A DNA stretch of 64,000 nucleotides from NCBI RefSeq assembly GCF_003852705.1, contig NZ_REFA01000009.1, forward strand, positions 1 to 64,000, given 5' to 3'. Source of the stretch: Amniculibacterium aquaticum (GTDB lineage Bacteria; Bacteroidota; Bacteroidia; Flavobacteriales; Weeksellaceae). Each line of letters begins with the position of its first letter. The first letter of the stretch is position 1. Shown here in pieces: positions 23,589 to 33,434 of this stretch. The notes under the pieces are model-generated. The model saw only the letters and a program-made list of their open reading frames with translations. It did not search any database and was not told the origin of the DNA. The translations under genes were made by a program, and so were the position numbers.

Positions 23589-26198
23589 TTAAGGACAGGC
23601 TGGTGTGCTGAAACAATTCCAGCTTCCTACAGCGTCAGCATTGTTTTTAACAAAAATTTTCAAACACTTGGCTGTGGTGTCGTAGATGATCATTCCGTCT
23701 TGTGGATTGGTAATGTTGGCCAAATCTGCCGTTGCCATTCTGGTTGGCACAAAACCTTGCTTGTTGGATTCCAAAGCGATGTGACCGCCTTTTCTCACCA
23801 TTGGCCAGTTTTCTCCATTTGCTCCTGATCCTGCTCTTTTTAGTAAAGTAATACCTGCTTTGGTGTCTAGCACTGTTCCGGTAGTGTTGGCTGGGTTGTA
23901 GCAGATACAAGAATTCACTGATGCGTCATTCGAAGAACCTACGCTTTGTCCAGTTGCATTGTTGTATCCTATTGGTGTCGGTGTTAGTTGAGGTACACCA
24001 TTAGCGTCAACACAAGTTCCATTGGCGCAAAGATTTTGGTTGGCAGCTGTAGATCCTGTTCCTACGGTTACCGTTCCGCCTGCTGTTACCAATTGGGAAT
24101 TGTCTATGGATGCTCCACCTTCGATAGCGTCGGTACAACCGTCGTTGTCAGAGTCTAGATCCAAGCTGTTTTTGATACCGTCATTGTCTTTGTCGCAGTA
24201 TAGTAGAGGTGTTAAAACAATGTTGTCTATTCCAATATCATTTCCCGAACTTCCGTTAGGTTGGAAATTGTTTATTAAAATGTTAATTGCGGTAGAGGTT
24301 GCTTGGAAATTTAACATAATTCTTTTCCATACATCATCATTTTGAAGATTAAGTGCTGTGGTGTCGTATGAAGCAAGTTCGACATTGGTTGTGGCATCTT
24401 GTATCACCAATTTGAAATTTGGTTTATCTGAACAACTGTTACACAATCCAGCAACATCAATTCTGAATCGATAGTATTTTCCAGTATTTACCGCAATGTT
24501 ATTTTTTCTCCAAATGGCTTTGTCGATAAAATTTGGTGAATCGATATTGATGGCTAAGTACCTTCCTGCGGTGCTTCCATTGGTTATGTCTGGATTACCT
24601 GCATCTTTATGACCTGTTAAATCGGTTTGTAACCAAGAGCCACCAAAGCTAGAAGACGATCCTACGGCATAATAACCGTCTCCTGGAGTAGGAGTTGTGT
24701 AGGTATGTCCAATTACATCTGAGTTTGTTGTAAATCCTCCGGTTCCAAAATCTTCTAAGAATAAATGGGTTCCTTCTGTCATTTCGTTTAGGGAGCAATT
24801 GTCTTCATTGGTATCCAAGATCCCATCATTGTCATCGTCCAAGTCTATGTTGTCCGGTACGCCATCACCATCGGAGTCCAAGCAATCATTAGCGGATGCG
24901 TTTTTTGCTAAACCAGCGGGTTGTCCCGTTGCTCCATCATTGTCCGCTGCTCCTCCAGGATTGACCAAATTGGGTACTCCTGTCGCATTGATGCCACCGT
25001 GTGCGTTGATGTTGATGCTTCCATCTGGGTTTAGTTGGTTGAGGCTTACATGATCATTTCCTTCGATAGCATCAAAACAACCGTCACCATCGGAGTCCAA
25101 GTCGTAAGCATCAGGATATCCGTCTTTGTCGGTGTCAAAATTGTCATTAACTCCATCGTTATTGGAATCTACAAATCCCGGAAAGTTAGGATCCGAATAG
25201 TTGGGTGTACCATCGGTGTCATCATCTCCGTCTGGGCTGTATCCGTTGTGTCCTTCATTAATATCGAGGATACCATCGTTGTCATCATCCAAATCTACGG
25301 AATCTCTTAGTCCATCGCCATCCCAATCCAGTAGGTCGTACATGAGCTCGCACCCAAAGCCATCATTGGAACCGCTTGCATTGGCTGTAAAAACTTTGTA
25401 GAAATTAACTGTGGAATTGTTGAAATTGTTTTCAATATCATCGACACGGAAGATCTCACCACTGCCGTTGTTGAAAGCGTAAAAATTACCATTTAGATCT
25501 TGCCAAGTAGCACCCCAAGCGCCGCTTATCGCAGGAGCAGTACCGCTGTGTCCGGTTAAGTTTGGGATTTTAGTAGTTACTGTTCCGGGGCTGTTGATGT
25601 TAACTCTTGTGATTGTCCCATTGGTTCCAGATACGCCATATACATTGTTTCCAACTCTGGAAAAGTCGTTTCCTAATACGGATGCCGTCAATGTAATTTG
25701 TTTGTTTGGCGAGGTGCTTACATTTAGATTATGCCTTGTTGTTGGTGTAGCAAAAGTTAACCCAGTTACATCAAACATGGTAAGCATATTTCCATTGATG
25801 AAACCAACGAAATTGTCATAAGCAAATAGGGTTTGGTTAAAGTCAACAGTTCCATTGATGGCGATCTCTCCAATTTTTGCAAAATTATTGGCAGGATCAA
25901 AAACATATAAAACTTTAGATAAGGAACCACCTCCAGGGTTAGAATACACCAATTGAGTTTTGTAATTGTATGCTGAGTTATCAGAACTTGAGTTATCTAC
26001 TCCTTGCAAAGTACCTATTGTGGTAAATGTTCTCGTAAATTGATTGAATTTTCTGACATCTGTTTTAGATGTAGTCGTATTTCCAGCAGTTTGGTACAGT
26101 GTTCTCACGGGACCACAAATTGCAGGTGCATTTTGGGCTTTTGCATTGATCGCAGAAACGAGCAAGATACTCGAATAGAGAATAAGTTTCTTTTTCAT
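23589..26198 (-). CDS. Secreted protein with thrombospondin type 3 calcium-binding repeats
   Basis: An 869-residue exported protein. Signal peptide residues 1-21 (ending INAKAQ). An N-terminal domain of about 270 residues with beta-propeller-like strands (FNNGSGEIFRVDDIE) is followed by three blocks of Asp-rich TSP type 3 repeats (DWDGDGLRDSVDLDDDNDGI, DKDGYPDAYDLDSDGDGCFD, DSDGDGVPDNIDLDDDNDGI). After an intervening beta domain with carbohydrate-binding-like strands (LFLEDFGTGGF) there is one more TSP3 block and a C-terminal module shared with the neighbouring 184-residue protein. No standard T9SS sorting tail is visible. Likely a calcium-stabilised surface or matrix protein. Confidence 0.8.
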   Translation of the reverse strand: MKKKLILYSSILLVSAINAKAQNAPAICGPVRTLYQTAGNTTTSKTDVRKFNQFTRTFTTIGTLQGVDNSSSDNSAYNYKTQLVYSNPGGGSLSKVLYVFDPANNFAKIGEIAINGTVDFNQTLFAYDNFVGFINGNMLTMFDVTGLTFATPTTRHNLNVSTSPNKQITLTASVLGNDFSRVGNNVYGVSGTNGTITRVNINSPGTVTTKIPNLTGHSGTAPAISGAWGATWQDLNGNFYAFNNGSGEIFRVDDIENNFNNSTVNFYKVFTANASGSNDGFGCELMYDLLDWDGDGLRDSVDLDDDNDGILDINEGHNGYSPDGDDDTDGTPNYSDPNFPGFVDSNNDGVNDNFDTDKDGYPDAYDLDSDGDGCFDAIEGNDHVSLNQLNPDGSININAHGGINATGVPNLVNPGGAADNDGATGQPAGLAKNASANDCLDSDGDGVPDNIDLDDDNDGILDTNEDNCSLNEMTEGTHLFLEDFGTGGFTTNSDVIGHTYTTPTPGDGYYAVGSSSSFGGSWLQTDLTGHKDAGNPDITNGSTAGRYLAINIDSPNFIDKAIWRKNNIAVNTGKYYRFRIDVAGLCNSCSDKPNFKLVIQDATTNVELASYDTTALNLQNDDVWKRIMLNFQATSTAINILINNFQPNGSSGNDIGIDNIVLTPLLYCDKDNDGIKNSLDLDSDNDGCTDAIEGGASIDNSQLVTAGGTVTVGTGSTAANQNLCANGTCVDANGVPQLTPTPIGYNNATGQSVGSSNDASVNSCICYNPANTTGTVLDTKAGITLLKRAGSGANGENWPMVRKGGHIALESNKQGFVPTRMATADLANITNPQDGMIIYDTTAKCLKIFVKNNADAVGSWNCFSTPACP

Positions 26199-26505
26199 TG
26201 ATTATTTAAGTTATAGTTTAATTTTTTTTATTTTTTCTAGTTTATTACTTTATTTGAGATGGATATTTCCATTTCAAAAAAAACAGATTCACTCCATCAA
26301 AGAAATCACTCGGTGTTACTGAGTGTATTTTTTTTGATGTTCAATTTGTGTTTGTTATAGAAAAATTATTGAATACAGCAAGCAAACAATAGTTTTGCAA
26401 AAATAATGAATTATTATTGTTTTTTCAGTATATTAATTTTAAAAATCCACTGGAGTTCCTCTGTAAAATATTTTATAAATTTGCAAATTCACGGAAACGA
26501 ACATT
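26199..26505. other. Divergent intergenic region with an unassigned hairpin
   Basis: 307 bases between the TSP3 gene and hisS. It contains a hairpin CACTC / GAGTG (26307-26311 and 26321-26325) followed on the plus strand by about ten T, although no plus-strand gene ends here, and a second imperfect palindrome at about 26256-26275. The hisS promoter box is at 26476. No gene is supported. Confidence 0.45.
26476..26483 (+). promoter_or_regulatory. Candidate -7 box for hisS
   Basis: TAAATTTG is an exact match to TAnnTTTG, 22 bases before the ATG at 26506. The -33 element is not clear. Confidence 0.5.
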
Positions 26506-27855
26506 ATGAAACCCAGTCTGGCAAAAGGAACAAGAGATTTTTCGGCTACAGAAGTTAGTAGAAGACAATACATCATCAATACATTAAAAAATAATTTCGA
26601 AATTTTTGGTTTTCAACCTTTGGAAACGCCAAGTTTTGAAAATCTTTCTACACTCACAGGGAAGTACGGAGAAGAAGGAGATCGTTTGATCTTCAAAATT
26701 CTTAATTCTGGTGACTTTTTGGATAAAATTTCTGAGCAAGAACTCATGGCCAAAAATTCCAAATCTATTACACCAAAAATTTCGGAAAAAGCCCTTCGAT
26801 ACGACCTTACCGTACCGTTTGCACGGTATGTAGCCATGAATCAGAACAACCTGGTTTTTCCTTTTAAAAGGTACCAAATCCAACCGGTTTGGCGTGCAGA
26901 TCGCCCTCAGAAAGGAAGATACAGAGAGTTTTACCAATGCGATGCCGATGTGGTAGGTAGCGAAAGCCTTTGGCTGGAAGTAGATTTGGTACAGTTGTAT
27001 ATTAAATCGTTCCAAGATTTGGGAATTCCTGTTGCTTTGCACCTTAACAATAGAAAGGTGTTGTCCGGTTTGGCGGAGTTCGCCGGTATTGCAGATCAAC
27101 TTATTGATTTTACTGTGGCGTTAGACAAGTTGGACAAAATTGGAAAAGAAGGGGTTGTGAAGGAATTGATTGAAAAAAACATTCCTCAATCTGCCATTGA
27201 AAAGCTTGATTTTCTTTTCCATCAATCCGATGATGCTTTGCAAAATTTAACCTTACTGAAAGAAAAATTTCAGGGCATAGAAGTGGGACAAAAAGGAGTG
27301 GAAGAGTTGGAATTCGTTATCAATCAATCTTTGGCTCTGGGAATTAATTCAGATGTTTTAAAATTTGATATCACCCTGGCTAGAGGTTTGGATTATTACA
27401 CCGGAGCAATTTTCGAAGTGAAAGCTCAATCCGTACAAATGGGATCTATAGGCGGTGGCGGTAGATACGACAACCTGACGGAAGTATTCGGAGTGAAAAA
27501 CATACCGGGAATTGGGATTTCTTTCGGACTGGACAGGATCTATCTCGTGATGGAAGAATTGGGGCTTTTTCCAGAAACATCGGCTTCAAAAATAGAATAT
27601 TTGTTTGCCAATTATGGCGAGAAAGAAGCCTTGGCCTCCTTGAAAATTATTGCAAAACTGAGACAAAAAGGGATTAAAGCCGAGCTGTACTCAGAATCCG
27701 GAAAGATGAAAAAATTCTTCGCTTACAGCGAAAAAAGAGGAGTAGAGAATTTGGTGTTCTACGGAGAAAGCGAAATAGAAAACCAAACCATCACCATCAA
27801 AAATCAGGAAAGTGGAGAGCAAGTGAACATTCCGTTGTCCGAATTTTTAAGCTGA
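26506..27855 (+). CDS. hisS: Histidine-tRNA ligase
   Basis: A 449-residue class II aminoacyl-tRNA synthetase that charges tRNA-His. It has the N-terminal [17 protein letters not shown], motif 2 with [25 protein letters not shown] (about residues 120-145), the histidine-specific [15 protein letters not shown] and GGGGRYDNL, motif 3 [14 protein letters not shown], and an anticodon-binding domain at the C-terminus. Cytoplasmic and essential. It is monocistronic, with a candidate promoter and a good terminator. Confidence 0.97.
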   Translation: MKPSLAKGTRDFSATEVSRRQYIINTLKNNFEIFGFQPLETPSFENLSTLTGKYGEEGDRLIFKILNSGDFLDKISEQELMAKNSKSITPKISEKALRYDLTVPFARYVAMNQNNLVFPFKRYQIQPVWRADRPQKGRYREFYQCDADVVGSESLWLEVDLVQLYIKSFQDLGIPVALHLNNRKVLSGLAEFAGIADQLIDFTVALDKLDKIGKEGVVKELIEKNIPQSAIEKLDFLFHQSDDALQNLTLLKEKFQGIEVGQKGVEELEFVINQSLALGINSDVLKFDITLARGLDYYTGAIFEVKAQSVQMGSIGGGGRYDNLTEVFGVKNIPGIGISFGLDRIYLVMEELGLFPETSASKIEYLFANYGEKEALASLKIIAKLRQKGIKAELYSESGKMKKFFAYSEKRGVENLVFYGESEIENQTITIKNQESGEQVNIPLSEFLS

Positions 27856-27873
27856 AAACAATAGAAATAACAA

Positions 27874-27905
27874 AAAATACCGTCCAAAATGGGCGGTATT
27901 TTCTG
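27874..27905. terminator. hisS terminator
   Basis: Stem AAAATACCGTCC / GGGCGGTATTTT (27874-27885 and 27891-27902, one G:U pair) followed by T. A-rich on the other side, so it may also act for the converging small gene at 27946. Confidence 0.75.
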
Positions 27906-27945
27906 TAAAAAAACTATATGAATGTAAAACTAAAGTCTTTGTTGT

Positions 27946-28179
27946 CTAAGGATTTACCTTATCTTTATTTTGAAGGTCGTTCAATTTTTCTTGAGCCTGC
28001 GATGCAAGATCTTCAGCCTTCTCTTTCAAGTCATTCCCGAATTTATTCAGGTTGTCTTTCGCAGAGTTCAACTTGTCTTTTATCGCTTGTTGCTCTTCAG
28101 GAGTAGATTTTTTATATTTCCAAAATGCTAAAGCTCCTAGGCCCAATAATGCCAATAATCCTTTTGTTTTGTTTCCCAT
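27946..28179 (-). CDS. Small YtxH-like membrane-anchored protein
   Basis: A 77-residue protein: an N-terminal hydrophobic segment (GLLALLGLGALAFW, residues 7-20), a basic stop (KYKKS), then a long amphipathic, charged helix (about residues 24-77; Lys/Glu/Gln/Asn-rich with heptad-like spacing). This layout resembles YtxH-type or envelope stress small proteins. No specific function. It lies convergent with hisS. Confidence 0.65.
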   Translation of the reverse strand: MGNKTKGLLALLGLGALAFWKYKKSTPEEQQAIKDKLNSAKDNLNKFGNDLKEKAEDLASQAQEKLNDLQNKDKVNP

Positions 28180-28295
28180 GATTTAATGTTTTAATTGTTT
28201 TATATCCACTACAATGTAAAATCTGTGCCAAAAAAACAATTGAAACCATAAACTTATGTTAAATTTTTCTTAACAGCATCACAATTCTTCCTCGT

Positions 28296-28395
28296 TTCAC
28301 CACCCGTCCAGCTGTCCACTCTATCTTTTGCTTCCCGCCCACATCCCAAGGCGCAGCAAAAGGATGCCGTTCCCATCTGGGCTATAACATCTGGG
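28296..28395 (-). repeat. GC-rich hairpin element, probable dispersed flavobacterial repeat
   Basis: Within the 340-base gap before typA lies about 100 bases of distinctly higher GC. On the minus strand it reads roughly TATAGCCCAGATGGG, then GGCATCCTTTTGCT, a loop, GCAAAAGATAGAGTGG and ACAGCTGG. The arms AGCAAAAG / CTTTTGCT (28325-28332 and 28355-28362) form a hairpin. From memory, elements of this form (AGCCC..GATGG..CATCCTTTT..AAAAGATA..) are scattered through Bacteroidetes intergenic regions. It has no coding potential that I trust. The rest of the gap (28180-28295 and 28396-28494) shows nothing else except the typA promoter box. Confidence 0.5.
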
Positions 28396-28494
28396 TTTGC
28401 ATCGTTTCACACTTGCCCAGCATGGCACTTTTTGCATTAACTCATTCATTTATAATAAATTTAAAAAAAATACGGATACTTTTTCAGAAATTTG

Positions 28495-28502
28495 TACTTT
28501 TG
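28495..28502 (+). promoter_or_regulatory. Candidate -7 box for typA
   Basis: TACTTTTG is an exact match to TAnnTTTG, 17 bases before the ATG at 28520. It also argues against the longer upstream start at 28397. Confidence 0.55.
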
Positions 28503-28519
28503 CAACCGAAAATTTACCT

Positions 28520-30325
28520 ATGCAAAACATTAGAAATATTGCGATTATTGCGCATGTCGATCACGGAAAAACAACCTTGGTTGATAAAATTATCCATGCA
28601 ACCAGCATTTTCAGAGAGAATCAGGAAAGTGGAGAACTGATTATGGACAACAACGATTTGGAAAGAGAAAGAGGTATTACCATCCTTTCCAAAAACATTT
28701 CCGTAACCTACAAAGACACCAAAATCAATGTTATCGACACTCCTGGTCACGCCGATTTCGGTGGAGAAGTAGAGAGAGTTTTGAAAATGGCGGATGGGGT
28801 AATCCTTTTGGTGGATGCTTTTGAAGGACCAATGCCACAGACCCGTTTCGTTTTGCACAAGGCATTGCAATTGGGACTAAAGCCGATTGTCGTTATTAAC
28901 AAAGTGGACAAAGAAAACTGCCGTCCGGACGAAGTTCATGATAAAGTTTTCGACCTTTTCTTTGCTTTAGATGCTACCGAAGAACAGTTGGATTTCCCAA
29001 CTTTCTACGGATCTTCTAAACAAGGTTGGTTCAATACCAGTCTAGAGCCTACAGATAGCATCTTGCCACTATTGGACGGTGTTCTACAATATGTTCCGGA
29101 ACCAAAAGTGGAAGAAGGAACTTTGCAAATGCAAATTACTTCTTTGGATTTCTCTTCTTTCTTAGGAAGAATCGCAATCGGAAAAGTAACCCGAGGTACA
29201 TTGAAAGAATCTCAATGGATTGGACTTGCACAAGAAGAAGGTAAAATCGTAAAAGGAAAAGTTAAAGAACTATATGTTTTTGAAGGACTTGGAAAGAAAA
29301 AAGTAACCGAAGTTGGGGCAGGAGATATCTGTGCTGTCGTTGGTTTTGATGCTTTCCAAATTGGAGATTCTTTTGTAGATCTAGAAAATCCAGAACCTTT
29401 GCCAAGAACAGCCATTGATGAGCCTACGCTGAACATGACTTTCTCCATCAACAACTCTCCTTTCTTTGGGAAAGATGGTAAATATGTTACCTCTAACCAC
29501 CTGAAAGAAAGATTGACCAAAGAATTGGAAAAAAATCTTGCACTAAGAGTTCAGCAAACAGACGATGCCAATACTTTCTTGGTGTTCGGTAGAGGTATTC
29601 TTCACTTGTCGGTTTTAATTGAAACCATGAGAAGAGAAGGGTACGAAATGACCATCGGTCAGCCACAAGTAATCCTAAAAGAGGTGGATGGCGTAAGCTG
29701 CGAACCTTATGAATCTTTGGTGGTAGATGTTCCGGAAGAGTTTGCTTCCAGAGTTATCGATTTGGCAACTCAAAGAAAAGGAGATCTGCACATCATGGAA
29801 ACCAAAGGAGAAATGCAACACATGGAGTTCGAAATTCCTTCAAGAGGTCTGATCGGTCTTCGTTCTCAAATGCTTACAGCAACTGCAGGAGAAGCCATCA
29901 TGGCTCATAGATTCACGGAATACAAACCGTTCAAAGGAGCAATTCCTGGTAGAAACAACGGGGTGTTGGTGAGCAAAGGAACCGGACCGGCTACGGAATA
30001 TTCCATCAATAAATTGCAAGACAGAGGCAAGTTCTTCGTAGATCCGGGAGAGGAAATCTACACCGGAATGATTATCGGTGAGCAAAACAAACCTGGAGAT
30101 TTGGTTGTGAATATTGTTGAAGCTAAACAATTGAATAACATGAGAGCTGCAGGTAAAGATAAAGATACAGGAGTGGCACCAAAAATCTTGTTCTCACTGG
30201 AAGAATGTATGGAGTACATCCAAGGTGACGAAGCCATCGAGGTGACGCCTAACTTTATCCGTATGCGTAAAAAAATCTTATCCGAAGAGGATAGAAAAAG
30301 AGCAGAAAGAATGTTGAAAGACTAA
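28520..30325 (+). CDS. typA: Ribosome-associated GTPase TypA/BipA
   Basis: A 601-residue translational GTPase that binds the 70S ribosome and assists 50S assembly and stress adaptation. The start at 28520 gives the family N-terminus [20 protein letters not shown] with the P-loop (G1) at about residues 11-18; an upstream in-frame ATG at 28397 would add 41 residues and lies before the promoter. Further motifs are RERGITI (G2), [14 protein letters not shown] (G3) and [13 protein letters not shown] (G4), then the EF-G-like domains and the BipA-specific C-terminal part with GNTATTN-type loop replaced by the local [13 protein letters not shown]. Confidence 0.96.
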   Translation: MQNIRNIAIIAHVDHGKTTLVDKIIHATSIFRENQESGELIMDNNDLERERGITILSKNISVTYKDTKINVIDTPGHADFGGEVERVLKMADGVILLVDAFEGPMPQTRFVLHKALQLGLKPIVVINKVDKENCRPDEVHDKVFDLFFALDATEEQLDFPTFYGSSKQGWFNTSLEPTDSILPLLDGVLQYVPEPKVEEGTLQMQITSLDFSSFLGRIAIGKVTRGTLKESQWIGLAQEEGKIVKGKVKELYVFEGLGKKKVTEVGAGDICAVVGFDAFQIGDSFVDLENPEPLPRTAIDEPTLNMTFSINNSPFFGKDGKYVTSNHLKERLTKELEKNLALRVQQTDDANTFLVFGRGILHLSVLIETMRREGYEMTIGQPQVILKEVDGVSCEPYESLVVDVPEEFASRVIDLATQRKGDLHIMETKGEMQHMEFEIPSRGLIGLRSQMLTATAGEAIMAHRFTEYKPFKGAIPGRNNGVLVSKGTGPATEYSINKLQDRGKFFVDPGEEIYTGMIIGEQNKPGDLVVNIVEAKQLNNMRAAGKDKDTGVAPKILFSLEECMEYIQGDEAIEVTPNFIRMRKKILSEEDRKRAERMLKD

Positions 30326-30347
30326 TTTCTCCTCCAATACTAATTTT

Positions 30348-30384
30348 AAAACCGAATGCCCAAAGCGTTCGGTTTTATTTTTTT
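30348..30384 (+). terminator. typA terminator
   Basis: Stem AAAACCGAA / TTCGGTTTT (30348-30356 and 30368-30376) followed by a long T run. Confidence 0.8.
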
Positions 30385-30421
30385 TAGATGTATAAAAATC
30401 CCTAATTTTGGAACTTGAAAA

Positions 30422-32182
30422 ATGGGAAATTCAACTAACAATAAAAAAGCAGAAAAAGACAAGACTTGGACTATTGTCAAACGGTTGTTTGTCATCGGGA
30501 TGAAATTCAGATCTTGGTTTGTCTTTACACTATTCGTATCCATACTCTTGGCGGTCGTTTCTACCTACAGACCTATTCTGACCAAAGAAGTGGTGGATGT
30601 TGCCATTATCAAATTAGGAAGTAGGGAAGAGTTGATGCATCAGGTGTACATTTTGGTAGCACTTGTTTTTGCTGAAAGTTTTCTCAATTTTTTCTTGGTT
30701 TATTTTTCCAATTTTATTTCACAGAATGTCATCCGGGATATTCGGGAAAGGCTGTATCATAAATTGCTGTATTTCCGAACCTCCTTTTTTGATAAAACAC
30801 CCATTGGACAGTTGGTGACCCGTGCCGTGGGCGATGTAGAAACCATTGCCACCGTTTATACCGACGGTTTTCTGATGGTCTTTGGAGATGTTCTTCGTGT
30901 TGGTATGGTCATTTTTGCGATGTTTCAAACGGATTTTCATCTCAGTTTGATCACTTTGGCAATCCTTCCCATCATGCTGTGGAGCACCCGGTTTTTTCAA
31001 AAAAAATTAAAAAAAGCCTTTGGCGAAGAAAGGGCTTGGGTAGCCAATCAAAATTCTTTTGTGCAAGAGCGATTGGCAGGCATGTCTTTGATACAGGTTT
31101 TTAACAGACAACAGGCCGAGTTCGAAAAGTTTGACCAAATCAACATTACTCTGAAAGCCGCATTGCTGAAGACTGTATTTGTGTTTTCATTGTTTTTTCC
31201 GGTGGTCGAGCTTATTTCCTCGGTTTTTTTAGGATTGATACTTTTTTATGCCGGATTTATCGAGGTTACTCCCGGGACTATTGTTGCCTTTGTTACATTT
31301 ATTTCCATGCTTATTCGTCCTTTGCGACAGATTGCAGACCGATTCAACAACATACAAAGAGGGATTGTTGGTGCCGAAAGGGTGTTGGGTATTATGGATG
31401 AAAAAATGACCACGGAAAATGACGGTGATTTTGTGAAAAATCATTTCGATGGGAAAATTGAGTTTCAAAATGTTCATTTTTCTTATGATGAAAAACAGGA
31501 GGTGCTCAAGGGAATCGATTTTCTTGTTAACCCTGGAGAAACGGTAGCAATAGTTGGCGCAACCGGGGCAGGGAAGTCCACCATTATTTCTTTGGTCACT
31601 CGTTTGTACGAAATCAATTCCGGTAAGATTTTTATTGATGATGTCTTGTTGGAGGATTATGAATTGCATAACCTGAGGCGACATATTGGTGTGGTCTTGC
31701 AAGATGTCTTTCTTTTCCACGGCAGTATTTTCGAGAATTTGACTTTTGGAAATAAAGAGATTACCCTAAACCAAGTTCGACAGGCAGCTCAAGAAATAGA
31801 GATTGATGATTTTATAATGTCGCTTCCCGGAGGCTATGATTTTGTGGTGAGCGAGAGAGGCGCGTCCATGTCTTTGGGGCAAAGGCAGTTGTTGTCATTC
31901 CTTCGGGCGTATCTTTCCAAACCTCAAATATTAATTTTAGACGAGGCTACTTCGTCCATTGATCCGGAAAGCGAAATGCTCATACAAAAGGCAACAGAGA
32001 AAATTACAAAAGAGAGAACATCAATCGTTATTGCGCACCGACTTTCTACCGTAGAAAAAGCGGATAAGATCATTGTCATGGAAAAAGGTGAGATTGTGGA
32101 GGAAGGTGTACATGAAGAATTGTTGGAGAAAAATGGGTATTATGCCAAATTGTATAAAGTGCAATCGAAAGGGAAAATGTAA
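30422..32182 (+). CDS. ABC transporter, fused permease and ATPase (MsbA/MdlB-like exporter)
   Basis: A 586-residue inner-membrane half-transporter, expected to work as a dimer. The N-terminal domain has six predicted helices (about residues 28-310) with the usual coupling region. The nucleotide-binding domain follows with Walker A GATGAGKST (379-387), a Q-loop (VVLQDVFLF), the signature SLGQRQL (LSGGQ variant, with Leu in place of the third-position Gly), Walker B ILILDEATSSID and H-loop IAHRLST. Substrate unknown; relatives export lipids or drugs. An overlapping, antisense open frame set is a shadow. A small gene follows 40 bases later. Confidence 0.93.
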   Translation: MGNSTNNKKAEKDKTWTIVKRLFVIGMKFRSWFVFTLFVSILLAVVSTYRPILTKEVVDVAIIKLGSREELMHQVYILVALVFAESFLNFFLVYFSNFISQNVIRDIRERLYHKLLYFRTSFFDKTPIGQLVTRAVGDVETIATVYTDGFLMVFGDVLRVGMVIFAMFQTDFHLSLITLAILPIMLWSTRFFQKKLKKAFGEERAWVANQNSFVQERLAGMSLIQVFNRQQAEFEKFDQINITLKAALLKTVFVFSLFFPVVELISSVFLGLILFYAGFIEVTPGTIVAFVTFISMLIRPLRQIADRFNNIQRGIVGAERVLGIMDEKMTTENDGDFVKNHFDGKIEFQNVHFSYDEKQEVLKGIDFLVNPGETVAIVGATGAGKSTIISLVTRLYEINSGKIFIDDVLLEDYELHNLRRHIGVVLQDVFLFHGSIFENLTFGNKEITLNQVRQAAQEIEIDDFIMSLPGGYDFVVSERGASMSLGQRQLLSFLRAYLSKPQILILDEATSSIDPESEMLIQKATEKITKERTSIVIAHRLSTVEKADKIIVMEKGEIVEEGVHEELLEKNGYYAKLYKVQSKGKM

Positions 32183-32222
32183 CAATCGTGGGAAATAGCA
32201 ATCATAAAATGAACGCAATATT

Positions 32223-32438
32223 ATGGAGGTAAATATTCAGTCGGAATTTCAAGACTTTAAAAATGAACTTAAAAAATTAGGAATAGAAGTCCAAAAAATT
32301 GTAAAAGTTGGAAATGGGAGCATGGATTTTCATGAGGTCTTTTACAAATCCCCAAAGTACGATGAGGTAAAATCTGTTTTTGTACAAAGACATGGATTAG
32401 ATGAACTTCTGAAAAAATTCAAAGAACAGTACAATTAG
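32223..32438 (+). CDS. Small conserved-looking protein, unknown function
   Basis: A 71-residue soluble protein, no signal peptide, no family recognised. Charged, with predicted helix-strand-helix (SEFQDFKNELKKLGIEVQ, then KVGNGSMDFHEVFYKSPKY, then DELLKKFKEQYN). It begins 40 bases after the ABC transporter stop, so it may be co-transcribed. Coding status rests on length, codon usage and position only. Confidence 0.5.
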   Translation: MEVNIQSEFQDFKNELKKLGIEVQKIVKVGNGSMDFHEVFYKSPKYDEVKSVFVQRHGLDELLKKFKEQYN

Positions 32439-32504
32439 TTTTTAAGAATTTAATTTCAATGCAGATATAAAAAAATGTAATGTGTTTAAAATCAAAACAT
32501 TAAC

Positions 32505-32652
32505 CACATAGGCGCATAGTTATTTGTATTATATATGCTTTGAAAGTTTCATAGACCACCTTAGGTGGTATAGTTTTGTTGAGCGATATGTTTCACCAAA
32601 GGTGTAAACTATACAAAACGAATAAATAATATAAAAGCTATACACTTATGTG
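32505..32652. repeat. Imperfect inverted-repeat element (MITE-like)
   Basis: The outer arms CACATAGGCGCATAG (32505-32519) and CTATACACTTATGTG (32638-32652) are complementary at 11 of 15 positions. Inside are ACCACC/GGTGGT and GTATAGTTTT/AAACTATAC inverted pairs. No coding potential. It could be a MITE-like element or a structured RNA; sequences of this kind (accacatag...ctatgtg) recur in Chryseobacterium-type intergenic DNA as far as I recall. Confidence 0.4.
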
Positions 32653-32700
32653 ATTTAAAATCAGTCATTTGTGTTTTTGTTGTGTGCTAAAGAATTTAAT

Positions 32701-33254
32701 ATAAAAAACCTTGGTTATCTTATGACAACCAAGGTTTTTTTGTGAAAAGCATTTTTAAATTCAGATTTTGTAAAAGTATTTTTTTTAAATAGATACTCAC
32801 AGATTCAGAAAAGTCCCGTAGGGACGGAGCTGTTAATAGAAAATGAGTGTGTGTGTAAGTTAAGCTCTGTAGGAGCGACCTCATTTTAATGCTGAACTCT
32901 TTAACAGGTCGCTCCTACGGAGCTTTCCAAAATCAACCTATCCATGCCTTTGCTCCTTCGGAGCTAAAACTAGCACTAAAAACCTTCTCAATGTGTCTCG
33001 TTTTAAGAATAAAGTGACGGAGATTTTCGTCCGTTCGAGTAGGATTTTTATGAAGTGAAACGAGATAAAAAATCTGTATCGAGAACGGTTAAACCAAAAC
33101 TTCTCGATACGCATGGCTAAAGCTTTGTTGAACGGATTTGAAACTGAGAATTTATGATGTTGAATTTAATTTTCACAAAATCAATGTGTTAAAAATAGTT
33201 AAATGTTTATTTTGTTTCGTGAAAAACTTGCATAATTTTAATTTTAATTTTAGA
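32701..33254 (+). repeat. Composite repeat, copy 1 (hairpins plus promoter block)
   Basis: First of three copies (others at 35264-35829 and 37678-38025). In order: a terminator-like hairpin AACCTTGG / CCAAGGTT with a T tail (32703-32741); a small GTCCC-GTA-GGGAC palindrome; a long inverted repeat AAGCTCYGTAGGAGCGACCT / AGGTCGCTCCTACGGAGCTT (32862-32881 and 32906-32925, one mismatch); GCTCC-TTC-GGAGC; a TATCGAGAA / TTCTCGATA hairpin; and an AT-rich promoter-like block ending in TTTTA repeats just before the next gene. Together with the element at 32505 this accounts for the gap 32439-33277. Confidence 0.75.
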
Positions 33255-33277
33255 CATTAATAATAAAAATCATAATC

Positions 33278-33376
33278 ATGAGAAGAAAAATTCTTTTTGC
33301 TTTTGCAGTATCAACATTCTTATTTTCGTGTCAAACCGAACAAAAAGTTTACAAACGAAAAACGATTTACAAATAA
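33278..33376 (+). CDS. Tiny lipoprotein-like open frame (32 codons)
   Basis: ATG at 33278, stop at 33376. Encodes a Lys/Arg start, hydrophobic core and lipobox LFSC (Cys at residue 18), then only 14 more residues, Lys-rich. It sits directly behind the promoter block of repeat copy 1 where copy 2 has the full T9SS gene. It is either a true mini-lipoprotein, or the remains of a larger lipoprotein gene cut off by rearrangement; the second seems more likely. Confidence 0.35.
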   Translation: MRRKILFAFAVSTFLFSCQTEQKVYKRKTIYK

Positions 33377-33434
33377 CTTCCGGCGGAACAGATTACACAT
33401 TTCTTCAAGTTTATTAATTTTTAAATTTAATATT

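Noticed and set aside
23502-23828. Plus-strand open frame over the end of the TSP3 gene
   Set aside because: Antisense shadow of a coding gene without a signal or family.
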